Shown here: piece after piece, positions 7,933 to 15,275 of the stretch
Numbering within the stretch: the first letter of the stretch is position 1
Layout of the letters: every line of letters starts with the position of its first letter
Origin: UBA1822 sp963615055
Lineage (GTDB): Bacteria; Bacillota; Negativicutes; Veillonellales; Dialisteraceae
Assembly (NCBI GenBank): GCA_963615055.1
Contig: CAVEFO010000012.1
Coordinates: forward strand, 1-37,173
DNA length: 37,173 nucleotides
Direction of reading: 5' to 3'
Translations under genes and position numbers: made by a program
The notes under the pieces: model-generated
Told to the model about the DNA's origin: nothing
The model's input: only the letters and a program-made list of their open reading frames with translations
Databases searched by the model: none

Positions 7933-8301
7933 CTAAGCATTCCAATCGGCTCGTTTTTGCTTGGCAATCAAAGCGCCCAGCATATGCAAAATCTCACTGA
8001 TTTGCAGAAGAAAAATATCTCTTTCCTCCGCGGAAATATACTCTAAGTCTTGAGCCAAAATAATTTGCGTTTCAACTTCAGCAGCCGATCCTTTTGCTAT
8101 ACTCAAAAAACGAACAAATTCTTTATCCGATTGACGATTATAGCCCTCGGCAATATTGGATGGAATGGAAACGACAGCACGACGAATTTGATTCGTAAGC
8201 CCATACTGTTCCTCTTTAGGAAATATCTTTGTCCTGTCATATATATTTTTTACTAAAGTTCTTGATTTTTGCCAAACAATCAATTCTTTATAGTCTCGCA
8301 T
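7933..8301 (-). CDS. Four-helix-bundle protein (23S rRNA IVS-type family)
   Basis: A 122-residue protein of the family first noted inside 23S rRNA intervening sequences and often found as a stand-alone gene. Hallmarks are KELIVWQKSRTLVKNIY near the N-terminus, QIRRAVVSIPSNIAEGYNR (residues 38-56) and FLSIAKGSAAEVETQI. The fold is a four-helix bundle that oligomerises in known structures; its biochemical role is not established. A paralogue with the same motifs sits at 12810-13157 between rfbA and rfbB, so this locus carries two. It is flanked on both sides by family C repeats. Confidence 0.85.
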   Translation of the reverse strand: MRDYKELIVWQKSRTLVKNIYDRTKIFPKEEQYGLTNQIRRAVVSIPSNIAEGYNRQSDKEFVRFLSIAKGSAAEVETQIILAQDLEYISAEERDIFLLQISEILHMLGALIAKQKRADWNA

Positions 8302-8307
8302 ATGTCC

Positions 8308-8462
8308 TCCCTCATCCCTATCAGCACTTGGCTTTCATCGCAAATGCCACCAAAGCCGAACAAAAGCCGAATCTACGCACCCCATCCCTATCTGCACTCA
8401 GTTTTTATCACAAATGCCGCAACCCAAGGCAAAACCAAAAGCCATGCCCCTCATATCTCTCT
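8308..8462. repeat. Family C units reaching into the deacetylase stop codon
   Basis: Units with CCCTCATCCCTATCAGCAC, AAATGCCACCAAAGCCG, CATCCCTATCTGCACTCAG and GCCATGCCCCTCATATCTC follow each other at roughly 65-70 bp spacing. The last signature contains the stop codon of the YdjC-type gene. Confidence 0.65.
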
Positions 8463-9299
8463 ATAACTCACCGTCTCAATGCCCTGTTTCTCCAAAATTT
8501 CCATAATCTCCTTTGATGTCATGGCGGCAAATTCGGCCTCGAAGTCGTGATCCCATGCCGTTTCTTTTATCAAAATCTCATTATCCGTGCCGGGGTGCAT
8601 CATGATTTCCGTGGTGCCGCTTTGTATATGTTCAATGATGTGGCGAAGATGCGCCTCTGTCACCGCCTCGCCTGCGACGATACCGGCGAAATGGTCCGGC
8701 ATACGGAAACAGGCGGCCTTGGCGCGCCGTTTCGCCAGACTCGAAAGCGTCCAGAGACCGGCGCGGCCGACGAGCTGCGCGGGATTGCCGGAAAATCCGG
8801 TGAAGAGGGGCGATTTGGAAATACGTGTCGCGGAAAGACCGATGGATTTTGCGACGTCAAGCGCGATATCGATCACGCCGGGGAGCATGTGCATGTGCTG
8901 GTGGCTGTCGATATGCGTCAGAGCCAGCCCCGTTTTTTCCATTTTCCGGACTTGCGCAAAAAGTTCGCGGCGAATGTCCTCTTTGGAAACCTTTCCCGCG
9001 AAATACCGTTTCACAAAAATGCCGTGATTGTCATAAAAACAGCCCGTCCCATCCACGAGCGTCGGGATGTCTTCGGGCGCCGAGACGGGATTTCCATTGA
9101 CAAGCGTCAAATGAATCCCCACACCGAGCGCCGGATGCGTGCGCGCGATCTCCACCGCATCGTCAAACGCCGCGCCGCCCGGCATGAGCGTCGCCGAGCG
9201 CAAAATCCCATTCTCCACGGCTTCTGCCACCGCGCGATTGATCAGACGATGTCGCCCGAAATCATCGGCATTCACCAAGATTTTTTGATTGGAAACCAT
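8451..9299 (-). CDS. YdjC/ChbG-family carbohydrate deacetylase
   Basis: A 282-residue metal-dependent deacetylase of the YdjC/ChbG family, which removes acetyl groups from N-acetylated sugars; a related branch (HpnK) is linked to hopanoid synthesis. Metal and catalytic motifs are visible: NADDFG (residues 10-15), GIHLTL with His63, HIDSHQH (129-135) and a C-terminal MMHPGTDNE. AAAGGA lies 8 nt before the ATG. Position in a polysaccharide locus suggests it trims an acetyl group from a surface-glycan sugar or precursor, but the substrate cannot be told. The last residues, YREI plus the stop, overlap a family C repeat. Confidence 0.9.
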   Translation of the reverse strand: MVSNQKILVNADDFGRHRLINRAVAEAVENGILRSATLMPGGAAFDDAVEIARTHPALGVGIHLTLVNGNPVSAPEDIPTLVDGTGCFYDNHGIFVKRYFAGKVSKEDIRRELFAQVRKMEKTGLALTHIDSHQHMHMLPGVIDIALDVAKSIGLSATRISKSPLFTGFSGNPAQLVGRAGLWTLSSLAKRRAKAACFRMPDHFAGIVAGEAVTEAHLRHIIEHIQSGTTEIMMHPGTDNEILIKETAWDHDFEAEFAAMTSKEIMEILEKQGIETVSYREI

Positions 9300-9371
9300 G
9301 TATTCATCCTTTGCCCGAAATACGCCGGCAGCAAACGACCTGTAGTCTTGGGCCGTCTGTCATGCGCACTG

Positions 9372-9980
9372 TCAAAATGTAAATATCTCCGAAAGCCCCG
9401 GCCACTCCTGATCCTTCTCCGACAATTGAATCGGCGTCCCGTCTGAAAGGGCGTATCCTTCACCCGATGCCGAGCCGGGATAGGCACCGATCAGCTCCGG
9501 CCAGGCAATGCCGATGGCGGGATCATTCCACGCAAGACCGCCTTCATCATTCGGATGCCAAAAATCATTCACCTTGTAACAAAATTCCGCCACGTCCGAG
9601 AGCACCAAAAAACCGTGCGCAAATCCTTCCGGGATGAGAAACTGTTTCTTGTTTTCCGCCGAAAGCGTGACCCCGTACCATTTCCCGAACGTCGCCGAAT
9701 TTTTTCGCAAATCCACCGCCACGTCAAAAACACTGCCGCGCACCGCCCGCACCAATTTGCACTGCGGATACTGCTTTTGAAAATGCAAGCCGCGCAAGAC
9801 GCCCTTCACGGACATACTCTGATTGTCCTGCACGAAACGGACGTGAATCCCGGCTTCTTCCATGTCTCTTTCATTGTACGTTTCCATGAAATACCCGCGC
9901 GCATCCCCATGCACCGCCGGCTCAATCAGACAAAGCCCCGCAATCCCGCCGAGGTCTTTCGTCACCTTGATTTGTCCCAT
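9372..9980 (-). CDS. rfbC: dTDP-4-dehydrorhamnose 3,5-epimerase
   Basis: Third enzyme of dTDP-L-rhamnose synthesis: it epimerises C3 and C5 of dTDP-4-keto-6-deoxyglucose. The 202-residue protein is a cupin with the expected DARGYFMETYNE, Arg63 and His66 in the GVLRGLHFQ motif, RGSVFDVAVDLRKNSATFG, and IPEGFAHGFLVLSD. GGAGGGAG precedes the ATG by about 5 nt. The C-terminal YALSDGTPIQLSEKDQEWPGLSE is typical of the longer Firmicutes/Negativicutes forms. The gene lies downstream of rfbD, separated by about 390 bp of repeats rather than adjoining it. Confidence 0.97.
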   Translation of the reverse strand: MGQIKVTKDLGGIAGLCLIEPAVHGDARGYFMETYNERDMEEAGIHVRFVQDNQSMSVKGVLRGLHFQKQYPQCKLVRAVRGSVFDVAVDLRKNSATFGKWYGVTLSAENKKQFLIPEGFAHGFLVLSDVAEFCYKVNDFWHPNDEGGLAWNDPAIGIAWPELIGAYPGSASGEGYALSDGTPIQLSEKDQEWPGLSEIFTF

Positions 9981-9997
9981 ATTTTCTCCCTCCGTTG

Positions 9998-10372
9998 TTC
10001 GTTATCCGTTATCCGTTTACCGTTATCCGCTCCTCACATCCCATGGAGCACTAAGTATCTCACGCACGGTCCACGGCCCACAAATGTCCGTCTCCCGCTA
10101 TCCGTTTACCGTTATCCGTTCTTCAAATCGATGTGACGCCCCAGCTACTCACGCACGGTCAACGGTCCACAAATCTCCGCCTTCCGCTATCCGTTTACCG
10201 TTATCCGTTCTTCAAATCGATGTGACGCCCCAGCTACTCACGCACGGTCAACGGTCCACAAAAGTCCGTAATCCGTTATCCGTTTACCGTTATCCGTCTC
10301 TCACATCCCATGAAGCACTAAGTAACTCACATACGGTTTACGGTTTACGGTTTACGGTCCACGAATAACGGT
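9998..10372. repeat. Family B block with four cores between rfbC and rfbD
   Basis: Four successive units of about 88 bp fill the gap. Each has CCGTTAT/CCGTTTA heptads, a core, then ACGGTCA/ACGGTCC heptads. Cores 1 and 4 (about 10032 and 10300) are of the type CTCACATCCCATG...CACTAAGTA. Cores 2 and 3 (about 10125 and 10212) are of the type TTCAAATCGATGTGACGCC. Units 2 and 3 are almost identical to each other. The block ends directly at the rfbD stop codon: the TGA is followed by ACCGTTATTCG. No gene is supported. Confidence 0.85.
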
Positions 10373-11221
10373 TCAATTCTCCTCAATCTCCTCCAAATAC
10401 CGCCGCAGTGCATCCTGCCATGTCGGCAATTTTGCGAAACCGGCTTCTTCCAGACATGTCTTGCTGAGGCGGCTGTTTTTCGGGCGCGCCGCTTTTGTCG
10501 GGTATTCTTCCGTCGAAACGGGATGTACCTTGCAGGAAATCCCCGCTTCTTTGAAAATTTCCTTCGCGAAATCCGCCCAATTCGTCACGCCCTCATTCGT
10601 CGCGTGATAGACACCGTAACGTTCCGTCTCGATCATATCACACAGGAGCGGCGCCAAATCTTTCGTGTACGTCGGCGAGCCCCATTGATCGGCGACCACC
10701 GACAATGCCTCCCGCTCCCGACCCAGCCGCAGCATCGTTTTGATAAAATTGTTTCCGTTTTTCCCAAAAACCCAAGAAATCCGCACAATGAAATGATTCG
10801 GCCATATCGTTTGTACGGCTTCTTCGCCCTCCAGCTTCGTTTGGCCGTACACATTACGCGGCCCTGTGGGATCTCCCGGTTCGTAAAATGTTTCCCCGTT
10901 TCCCGGAAATACATAATCCGTGCTGATGTACACCATCTTCGCGCCGATATCCCGGCAGACGCGCGCGATATTCGCCGGTCCGTCCGCATTGACGGCGCGG
11001 CACGCTTCCGCTTCATCCTCCGCTTTGTCAACCGCCGTGTACGCACTGCAATGGATCACCGCATCGGGCGCATAATCCGTGATGAATTTTCGCGTCGCAC
11101 CTGCATCTGTGATGTCAAATTCCGCCCGATCCGCGCCAAGAGCCTCCACACCGCGCCGCGCCAATTCCCGCATCACATCAAATCCCAGCTGCCCCCCGAC
11201 GCCGGTCACCAGTACTTTCAT
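10373..11221 (-). CDS. rfbD: dTDP-4-dehydrorhamnose reductase
   Basis: Last enzyme of the dTDP-L-rhamnose pathway: an NAD(P)H-dependent reductase of the extended short-chain dehydrogenase family. The 282-residue protein has the nucleotide-binding VTGVGGQLG (residues 5-13), STDYVF with Thr101, and the catalytic pair Tyr125 and Lys129 in VYGQTKLEGE. The ATG at 11219-11221 is chosen over a GTG 9 bp upstream because AAAGGG is well placed for the ATG and family members start MKVLVTG. Repeat blocks flank both ends, so co-transcription with rfbB would require reading through about 300 bp of repeat DNA. Confidence 0.96.
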   Translation of the reverse strand: MKVLVTGVGGQLGFDVMRELARRGVEALGADRAEFDITDAGATRKFITDYAPDAVIHCSAYTAVDKAEDEAEACRAVNADGPANIARVCRDIGAKMVYISTDYVFPGNGETFYEPGDPTGPRNVYGQTKLEGEEAVQTIWPNHFIVRISWVFGKNGNNFIKTMLRLGREREALSVVADQWGSPTYTKDLAPLLCDMIETERYGVYHATNEGVTNWADFAKEIFKEAGISCKVHPVSTEEYPTKAARPKNSRLSKTCLEEAGFAKLPTWQDALRRYLEEIEEN

Positions 11222-11550
11222 ATGTGTCACCCTTTCTTACTTCTACCCTTTTCTCCGTCTCCCATCGTCCGCTGTCCGCTGTCCGTAATCCGTTATCCGT
11301 TATCCGAAGCTCACATCCCATGAAGCACTAAGTATCTCGCATACGGTTCACGGTTCACGGTTTACGGTCAACGGTTCACGGCCATCGGTCTACCGCCCGC
11401 CGTTATCCGTTTACCGTTATCCGTCCCTCACATCGATGTGCCGACCCAACTACTCACGCACGGTTCACGGTTCACGGCCATCGGTTCACGGTCCACAACC
11501 CACGGCCAACGGTTCACGGTTCACGGTCAACGGTCCACGGATAACGGATA
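11222..11550. repeat. Family B block between rfbD and rfbB, running into rfbB
   Basis: Pyrimidine-rich leader CCCTTTTCTCCGTCTCCC (shared with 12586 and 13163) is followed by CGCTGTC, CGTAATC and CGTTATC heptads. Two cores follow: CTCACATCCCATG...TAAGTATCTCGC (about 11311) and CTCACATCGATGTGCCGACC (about 11427). Long runs of ACGGTTC/ACGGTCC/ACGGCCA heptads then continue past the stop codon of rfbB at 11527. No gene is supported in the gap. Confidence 0.85.
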
Positions 11551-12567
11551 ACAACCGTACATCCTCTCATAATAATTCCGATACTCTCCGCTCACGATTT
11601 CTTCCCACCAGTCTTTGTGAGCGAGATACCAAGAAATCGTTTTTTGGATGCCGTCCGCAAATTTTGTCTCCGGGAGCCAGCCGAGTTCTCCGTGAATTTT
11701 GGCCGGGTCGATGGCATAGCGGCGGTCGTGGCCTTTTCTGTCCATGACGTACGTAATGAGATCCTCCGATTTTCCGAGTTCTCGGCAAATGAGCTTCACG
11801 ATGTCGATATTTCCCATCTCATTATGCCCGCCGATATTGTAGACCTCGCCCACGCGACCATGCGAAAGAATCAGATCGATCGCCTTGCAATGATCCTCCA
11901 CATACAGCCAATCGCGCACGTTTTTCCCGTCCCCGTACACGGGAAGCGCCTTATCCGCCAAAGCATTCGCAATCATCAGCGGAATCAATTTTTCCGGAAA
12001 CTGGTACGGCCCGTAATTGTTGCTGCAGCGGGAAATCGTCACCGGAAGACCGTACGTCCGACCGTACGCGCCGACCAAGAGATCCGCGCCCGCCTTGGAA
12101 CTGCTGTACGGGGAACTCGCGTGAAGCGGCGTCGTCTCCGTGAAGAAAAGATCCGGCCGGTCCAGCGGCAAATCGCCGTACACCTCATCCGTCGACACCT
12201 GATGATAGCGCCCAATCCCGTATTTACGGCACGCATCCATCAAGACCGCCGTCCCCAAAATATTCGTTTGCAGGAAAATCTCCGGATTCTCAATCGACCG
12301 ATCCACGTGCGATTCCGCCGCGAAATTTACAACAATGTCCGGATGCTCCTCCTCAAAAAGCCCATACACAGCCTCTCGATCGCAAATATCCACCCGCACG
12401 AAACGGAAATTCTCCCGGCGCATCACATCTTTCAGCGTCGATAAATTTCCCGCGTACGTCAGTTTATCCAGACAAACGATCCGATCCTCCGGATGTGCCT
12501 CCAGCATATGAAAGATAAAATTGGCTCCAATAAATCCGGCCCCACCGGTCACTATGATGGTTCTCAC
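11527..12567 (-). CDS. rfbB: dTDP-glucose 4,6-dehydratase
   Basis: Second enzyme of dTDP-L-rhamnose synthesis, an extended short-chain dehydrogenase using bound NAD. The 346-residue protein has VTGGAGFIGANF (residues 6-17), the catalytic STDEVYG with Thr126, Asp127 and Glu128, and YSSSK with Tyr154 and Lys158. RCSNNYGPYQFPEKLIP and NVRDWLYVEDHCKA are strongly conserved family segments. The natural family end is near ERMYG; here eight extra residues (CYPLSVDR) and the stop codon are encoded by ACGG-type heptad repeat DNA. The enzyme core is intact, so it is probably active. Confidence 0.97.
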   Translation of the reverse strand: MRTIIVTGGAGFIGANFIFHMLEAHPEDRIVCLDKLTYAGNLSTLKDVMRRENFRFVRVDICDREAVYGLFEEEHPDIVVNFAAESHVDRSIENPEIFLQTNILGTAVLMDACRKYGIGRYHQVSTDEVYGDLPLDRPDLFFTETTPLHASSPYSSSKAGADLLVGAYGRTYGLPVTISRCSNNYGPYQFPEKLIPLMIANALADKALPVYGDGKNVRDWLYVEDHCKAIDLILSHGRVGEVYNIGGHNEMGNIDIVKLICRELGKSEDLITYVMDRKGHDRRYAIDPAKIHGELGWLPETKFADGIQKTISWYLAHKDWWEEIVSGEYRNYYERMYGCYPLSVDR

Positions 12568-12597
12568 CCTATTTCTCCTTTCCTGCTTCTACCCTTT

Positions 12598-12809
12598 TCT
12601 CCGTCTTCCGTTATCCGTTGTCCGTTTACCGTTATCCGTTCCTCACATCCCATGAAGCACTAAGTATCTCACGCACGGTCCACGGTTCACGGCCAACGGC
12701 CCGCCGCCCTCCGTTATCCGTTTACCGTTCACCGAATCTCACATCCCATGAAGCACTAAGTATCTCACGCACGGTTAACGGTTAACGGCCCACGGTTCAC
12801 GGCTAGCAA
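12598..12809. repeat. Family B block with two cores
   Basis: CCGTTAT/CCGTTTA heptads, core CTCACATCCCATGAAGCAC (about 12643), ACGGTCC/ACGGTTC heptads, a second heptad-core-heptad unit (core about 12738) and a final ACGGTTA run. The block lies between the rfbB start and the 3' end of the four-helix-bundle gene. Confidence 0.85.
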
Positions 12810-13157
12810 TCACCGAACTTTTTGCATGAAACGATACAACATTCCTTTGATATCATCACATAAAGCCAATGCGTCCAATGCATCCGCTTCCGGAAAATAT
12901 CCAAGCTCTATACAAATATACAACTGCGTTTCCACCTCTGCTGCAGAACCTCTTGCCACAGAAAGAAAACAATACAATTCCCTATTGGAGTCCCGATTAC
13001 AGCCCTCTGCGATATTCGATGCGACCGAAACCGTCGCTCGCCGAATTTGATCCGCCAAGGCAAATCGTTCAATGGCCGGCAGACGTCCTGCAAGAGGATA
13101 GACCGCTTTCACCAATTGCATCGAACGTTGCCACACATCCAGTTTTCTGTAATCCAT
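12810..13157 (-). CDS. Four-helix-bundle protein, second copy
   Basis: A 115-residue paralogue of the protein at 7933-8301. It has DYRKLDVWQRSMQLVKAVY, QIRRATVSVASNIAEGCNR and FLSVARGSAAEVETQL in the same positions. The start at 13155-13157 is chosen because GGGGGAGA lies just upstream and the family begins with M-x-Y/F-x-x-L-x-VW; the open frame extends further only through heptad repeats. The gene sits between rfbA and rfbB, an unusual interruption of a nucleotide-sugar gene set. Function is unknown. Confidence 0.83.
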   Translation of the reverse strand: MDYRKLDVWQRSMQLVKAVYPLAGRLPAIERFALADQIRRATVSVASNIAEGCNRDSNRELYCFLSVARGSAAEVETQLYICIELGYFPEADALDALALCDDIKGMLYRFMQKVR

Positions 13158-13159
13158 GT

Positions 13160-13370
13160 CTCCCCCTTTTCTCCGTCTCCCATTATCCGCTGTCCGCTGT
13201 CCGTAATCCGTTATCCGTTCCTCACATCCCATGGAGCACTAAGTATCTCACACACGGTTAACGGTTAACGGTCCACGGTTCACGGTCCACTATTCACGGT
13301 TCACGGTTCACTATTCACGGTTCACGGCCAACGGTCCACGACCCACCGACGCCGGTCAATCGGACGACGG
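13160..13370. repeat. Family B block running into the rfbA 3' end
   Basis: The leader CCCTTTTCTCCGTCTCCC and CGCTGTC/CGTAATC heptads almost duplicate those at 11245-11300. One core (CTCACATCCCATGGAGCAC, about 13219) follows, then a long run of ACGGTTA, ACGGTCC and ACGGTTC units, with CTATTC variants, up to the stop of rfbA. Confidence 0.85.
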
Positions 13371-14249
13371 ACCCAGCCGCACGCGGCCATCCACGACTTT
13401 CTGCAAATACTGCCCGTACGGACTCTTCCCATAGGCCTTTGCACTCTCCGCCAAAGCCGCTTTATCAATCCAGCCGTTTGTGTATGCGATTTCTTCCGGC
13501 ATGGAAATGTGGATCCCGGCCCGCGTTTCTATCGAGCGCACAAATTCCGACGCCTCGTAGAGGGAATCCATCGTGCCGGTGTCCAGCCATGCATAGCCGC
13601 GACCCAGCGTCACCACATTTAAGTTTCCTTTTTCCAGATACATCCGGTTCAAATCCGTGATTTCCAATTCGCCGCGCGCCGACGGTTTCACGCGCTTTGC
13701 GTATTCGCATACGTTTCGGTCGTAGAAATACAATCCCGTCACCGCGTAATTCGACTTCGGCCGCTGCGGCTTCTCCTCGATGGAGACGGCTTTGCCCGCC
13801 TCGTCAAATTCAATCACGCCGAAGCGCTCCGGATCATCGACATAATACCCGAAAACCGTCGCGCCGTCCGTCCGCCGCGCCGCTTCTTTCAGATGTTTCG
13901 TCAGCCCGGCACCGTAGAAAATATTATCCCCCAAAATCATCGCGCAAGGATCCCCGGCGATAAATTCCTCACCCAGAATAAAAGCCTGCGCCAGCCCATC
14001 CGGCGACGGCTGCACCTTGTAGGACAAAGAAATCCCGTACCGCGATCCGTCTCCCAAAAGCCGCTCGAAATTCGGCAAATCCTGCGGCGTGGAAATAATC
14101 AAAATCTCCCGAATCCCCGCCAGCATCAGCGTGGACAGCGGATAAAAAATCATCGGCTTGTCATAAATCGGCAAAAGCTGCTTCGATGTCACCATTGTCA
14201 AAGGATACAACCGCGTCCCGCTGCCGCCCGCCAAAATAATTCCCTTCAT
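13356..14249 (-). CDS. rfbA: Glucose-1-phosphate thymidylyltransferase
   Basis: First enzyme of dTDP-L-rhamnose synthesis: it joins glucose-1-phosphate and dTTP to give dTDP-glucose. The 297-residue protein opens with the nucleotidyltransferase signature LAGGSGTRLYPLT (residues 6-18), followed by SKQLLPIYDKPMIYYP-like sequence, GDNIFYG and a C-terminal WLDTGTMDSLYEAS. AAAGGGGAG sits about 7 nt before the ATG. The family normally ends near YGQYLQKV; the last residues, ending LGPSSD, border or enter heptad repeat DNA. It is first in the direction of transcription of the rhamnose gene set. Confidence 0.97.
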   Translation of the reverse strand: MKGIILAGGSGTRLYPLTMVTSKQLLPIYDKPMIFYPLSTLMLAGIREILIISTPQDLPNFERLLGDGSRYGISLSYKVQPSPDGLAQAFILGEEFIAGDPCAMILGDNIFYGAGLTKHLKEAARRTDGATVFGYYVDDPERFGVIEFDEAGKAVSIEEKPQRPKSNYAVTGLYFYDRNVCEYAKRVKPSARGELEITDLNRMYLEKGNLNVVTLGRGYAWLDTGTMDSLYEASEFVRSIETRAGIHISMPEEIAYTNGWIDKAALAESAKAYGKSPYGQYLQKVVDGRVRLGPSSD

Positions 14250-14420
14250 TTATAGCTCCCCTTTCCGAATCGTTCCCATTGTACCACAAAGGCCTTCCTC
14301 CGCCACAGGTATAATAGGATATATAGTAAATATTCTTCCGTTTCACCTTTTATTTACACCGTCAATGCACTGCCCACCTTTGGCCGTATTCTGATGCCGT
14401 TTCCCCGTGTGCACGGCCCT
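14250..14420 (-). promoter_or_regulatory. Candidate rfbA promoter region
   Basis: An AT-rich stretch before rfbA offers two minus-strand -10-like boxes, TACAAT (14278-14283) and TATTAT (14311-14316). Neither has a convincing -35 partner at 16-18 bp. No gene is seen between rfbA and the antitoxin end at 14421. Confidence 0.25.
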
Positions 14421-14693
14421 TCACACAAACCGAATTTCCAAATCCTTGCCCAACCCGTGCGCAATTTTTGACAGCGTTGCGATGGATGGGATCACTTGCC
14501 CCTTTTCAATCCGACTGATATTCGACTGACGAATCCCCGCGCGCGCCGCCAGCTCCGATTGCGTCAGATGCTGCTCATGGCGCGCCTTCAAAATCGTCAT
14601 CATCAGCCGATACTCCTGCTCGCTTTCCTCCCATTCCTTTCTAAAATCCGGATTCTTCATCTGCCCCTGCCAATATTTCTGAAAATCATCCAT
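14421..14693 (-). CDS. higA: HigA-like XRE-family antitoxin, second pair
   Basis: A 90-residue protein with an XRE helix-turn-helix at about residues 36-85 (KARHEQHLTQSELAARAG, then ISRIEKGQVIPSIATLSKIA). The N-terminal DDFQKYWQGQMKNPDF segment is typical of HigA-like antitoxins of the Gp49 toxin group. GGAGG lies 8 nt before the ATG. It follows its toxin by 27 bp on the same strand. The expected job is to neutralise the toxin and bind the palindromic operator at 15073-15111. It is only distantly similar to the antitoxin at 1372-1680. Confidence 0.87.
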   Translation of the reverse strand: MDDFQKYWQGQMKNPDFRKEWEESEQEYRLMMTILKARHEQHLTQSELAARAGIRQSNISRIEKGQVIPSIATLSKIAHGLGKDLEIRFV

Positions 14694-14720
14694 TTCAATT
14701 TCCTCCTTTTATGAAACGAA

Positions 14721-15065
14721 TCACAAGCCAAACCGACTCCGATATACTTCCCGCACCCTCTTTGCCCGCTCAATTTCCCGCACCGGCGTCTTTTGCGTCT
14801 TCTTGACGAAACCATGCGTCAAAACGGCTCGATCGCCAATGACGAAGAAATATAAAACCCGGCTGATATTCGTCCCCACCTTAGCTCGCAACTCAAAAAT
14901 ACCATCATCCAAAGACTCCGAAAGCGGCAACCGAAGCGCCCCGCCCATTTCCTGCAAAGCTTGCACGGAACGCAGCATCTTCACACGCATTTTCAGGTCA
15001 AGGCCATCCAAAAATTCCTCGACCGGAGCCTTCCCGGATACGTCTCGATAAAATTCAATCTTCAT
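14721..15065 (-). CDS. higB: HigB-like toxin (RelE/Gp49 family), second pair
   Basis: A 114-residue toxin of the same family as the one at 1673-2035. It has EFYRDVSGKAPVEEFLDGL at the N-terminus, IFELRAKVGTNISRVLYFF in the middle, and FVKKTQKTPVREIERAKR at the C-terminus. The start at 15063-15065 is preferred because AAAGGA lies about 10 nt upstream and the promoter's expected transcription start is only a few bases further; the longer frame would begin upstream of that point. It probably acts as a ribosome-dependent RNase restrained by the downstream XRE antitoxin. Confidence 0.88.
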   Translation of the reverse strand: MKIEFYRDVSGKAPVEEFLDGLDLKMRVKMLRSVQALQEMGGALRLPLSESLDDGIFELRAKVGTNISRVLYFFVIGDRAVLTHGFVKKTQKTPVREIERAKRVREVYRSRFGL

Positions 15066-15072
15066 AAAAAAA

Positions 15073-15118
15073 TATTCCTTTCCCGATATAGTATATACCA
15101 TGAAAGGAATACCTGCAA
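15073..15118 (-). promoter_or_regulatory. higBA promoter with perfect 10-bp palindromic operator
   Basis: On the minus strand TTGCAG (15113-15118) and TATACT (15090-15095) are 17 bp apart. A perfect 10-bp inverted repeat (TATTCCTTTC at 15073-15082, GAAAGGAATA at 15102-15111) flanks the -10 box with a 19-nt centre. A HigA-type dimer binding both arms would block RNA polymerase. The downstream arm also contains the toxin gene's ribosome site. From 15119 to 15227 nothing else is recognised. Confidence 0.75.
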
Positions 15119-15227
15119 ACTTTCCGCTAATCGCTCCCTCTTCCCTATCTTGCTACAGCTCTTATCCCGAACGCCGCAAAAACAAAACAAGAAACAGCGC
15201 CGCCTCTCTTCCCCCTTTCCCGCACAC

Positions 15228-15265
15228 AAAAAGCCATTCGTGTCTCATCCTGCGAATGGCTTTTC
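15228..15265 (-). terminator. Intrinsic terminator after hldD
   Basis: A perfect 12-bp stem (15229-15240 pairs with 15253-15264) has a 12-nt loop, and on the minus strand the second arm runs into TTTTT. It lies 11 bp after the hldD stop codon and marks the end of the LPS-core operon. The arms carry A/T tracts on both strands, so it may also work from the other side. Confidence 0.85.
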
Positions 15266-15275
15266 ATTTCTCTCC

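Noticed and set aside
7933..8301. 23S rRNA intervening sequence (rRNA fragment)
   Set aside because: The protein family is named for such insertions, but no rRNA sequence flanks the gene here.
9862..10368. Plus-strand frame encoding RLPLSV/RYPLSVYRYP repeats
   Set aside because: Pure translation of 7-bp repeats, which give 21-nt periodic peptides in any frame; no start signal.
9998..13370. CRISPR array
   Set aside because: The repeats are irregular, the 'spacers' between heptads are near-identical conserved cores rather than unique sequences, and there are no cas genes in the window.
9998..13370. Integron attC sites
   Set aside because: Inverted arms around a core look superficially like attC, but the arms are 7-bp tandem repeats, the expected attC consensus boxes were not found, and no integrase gene is present.
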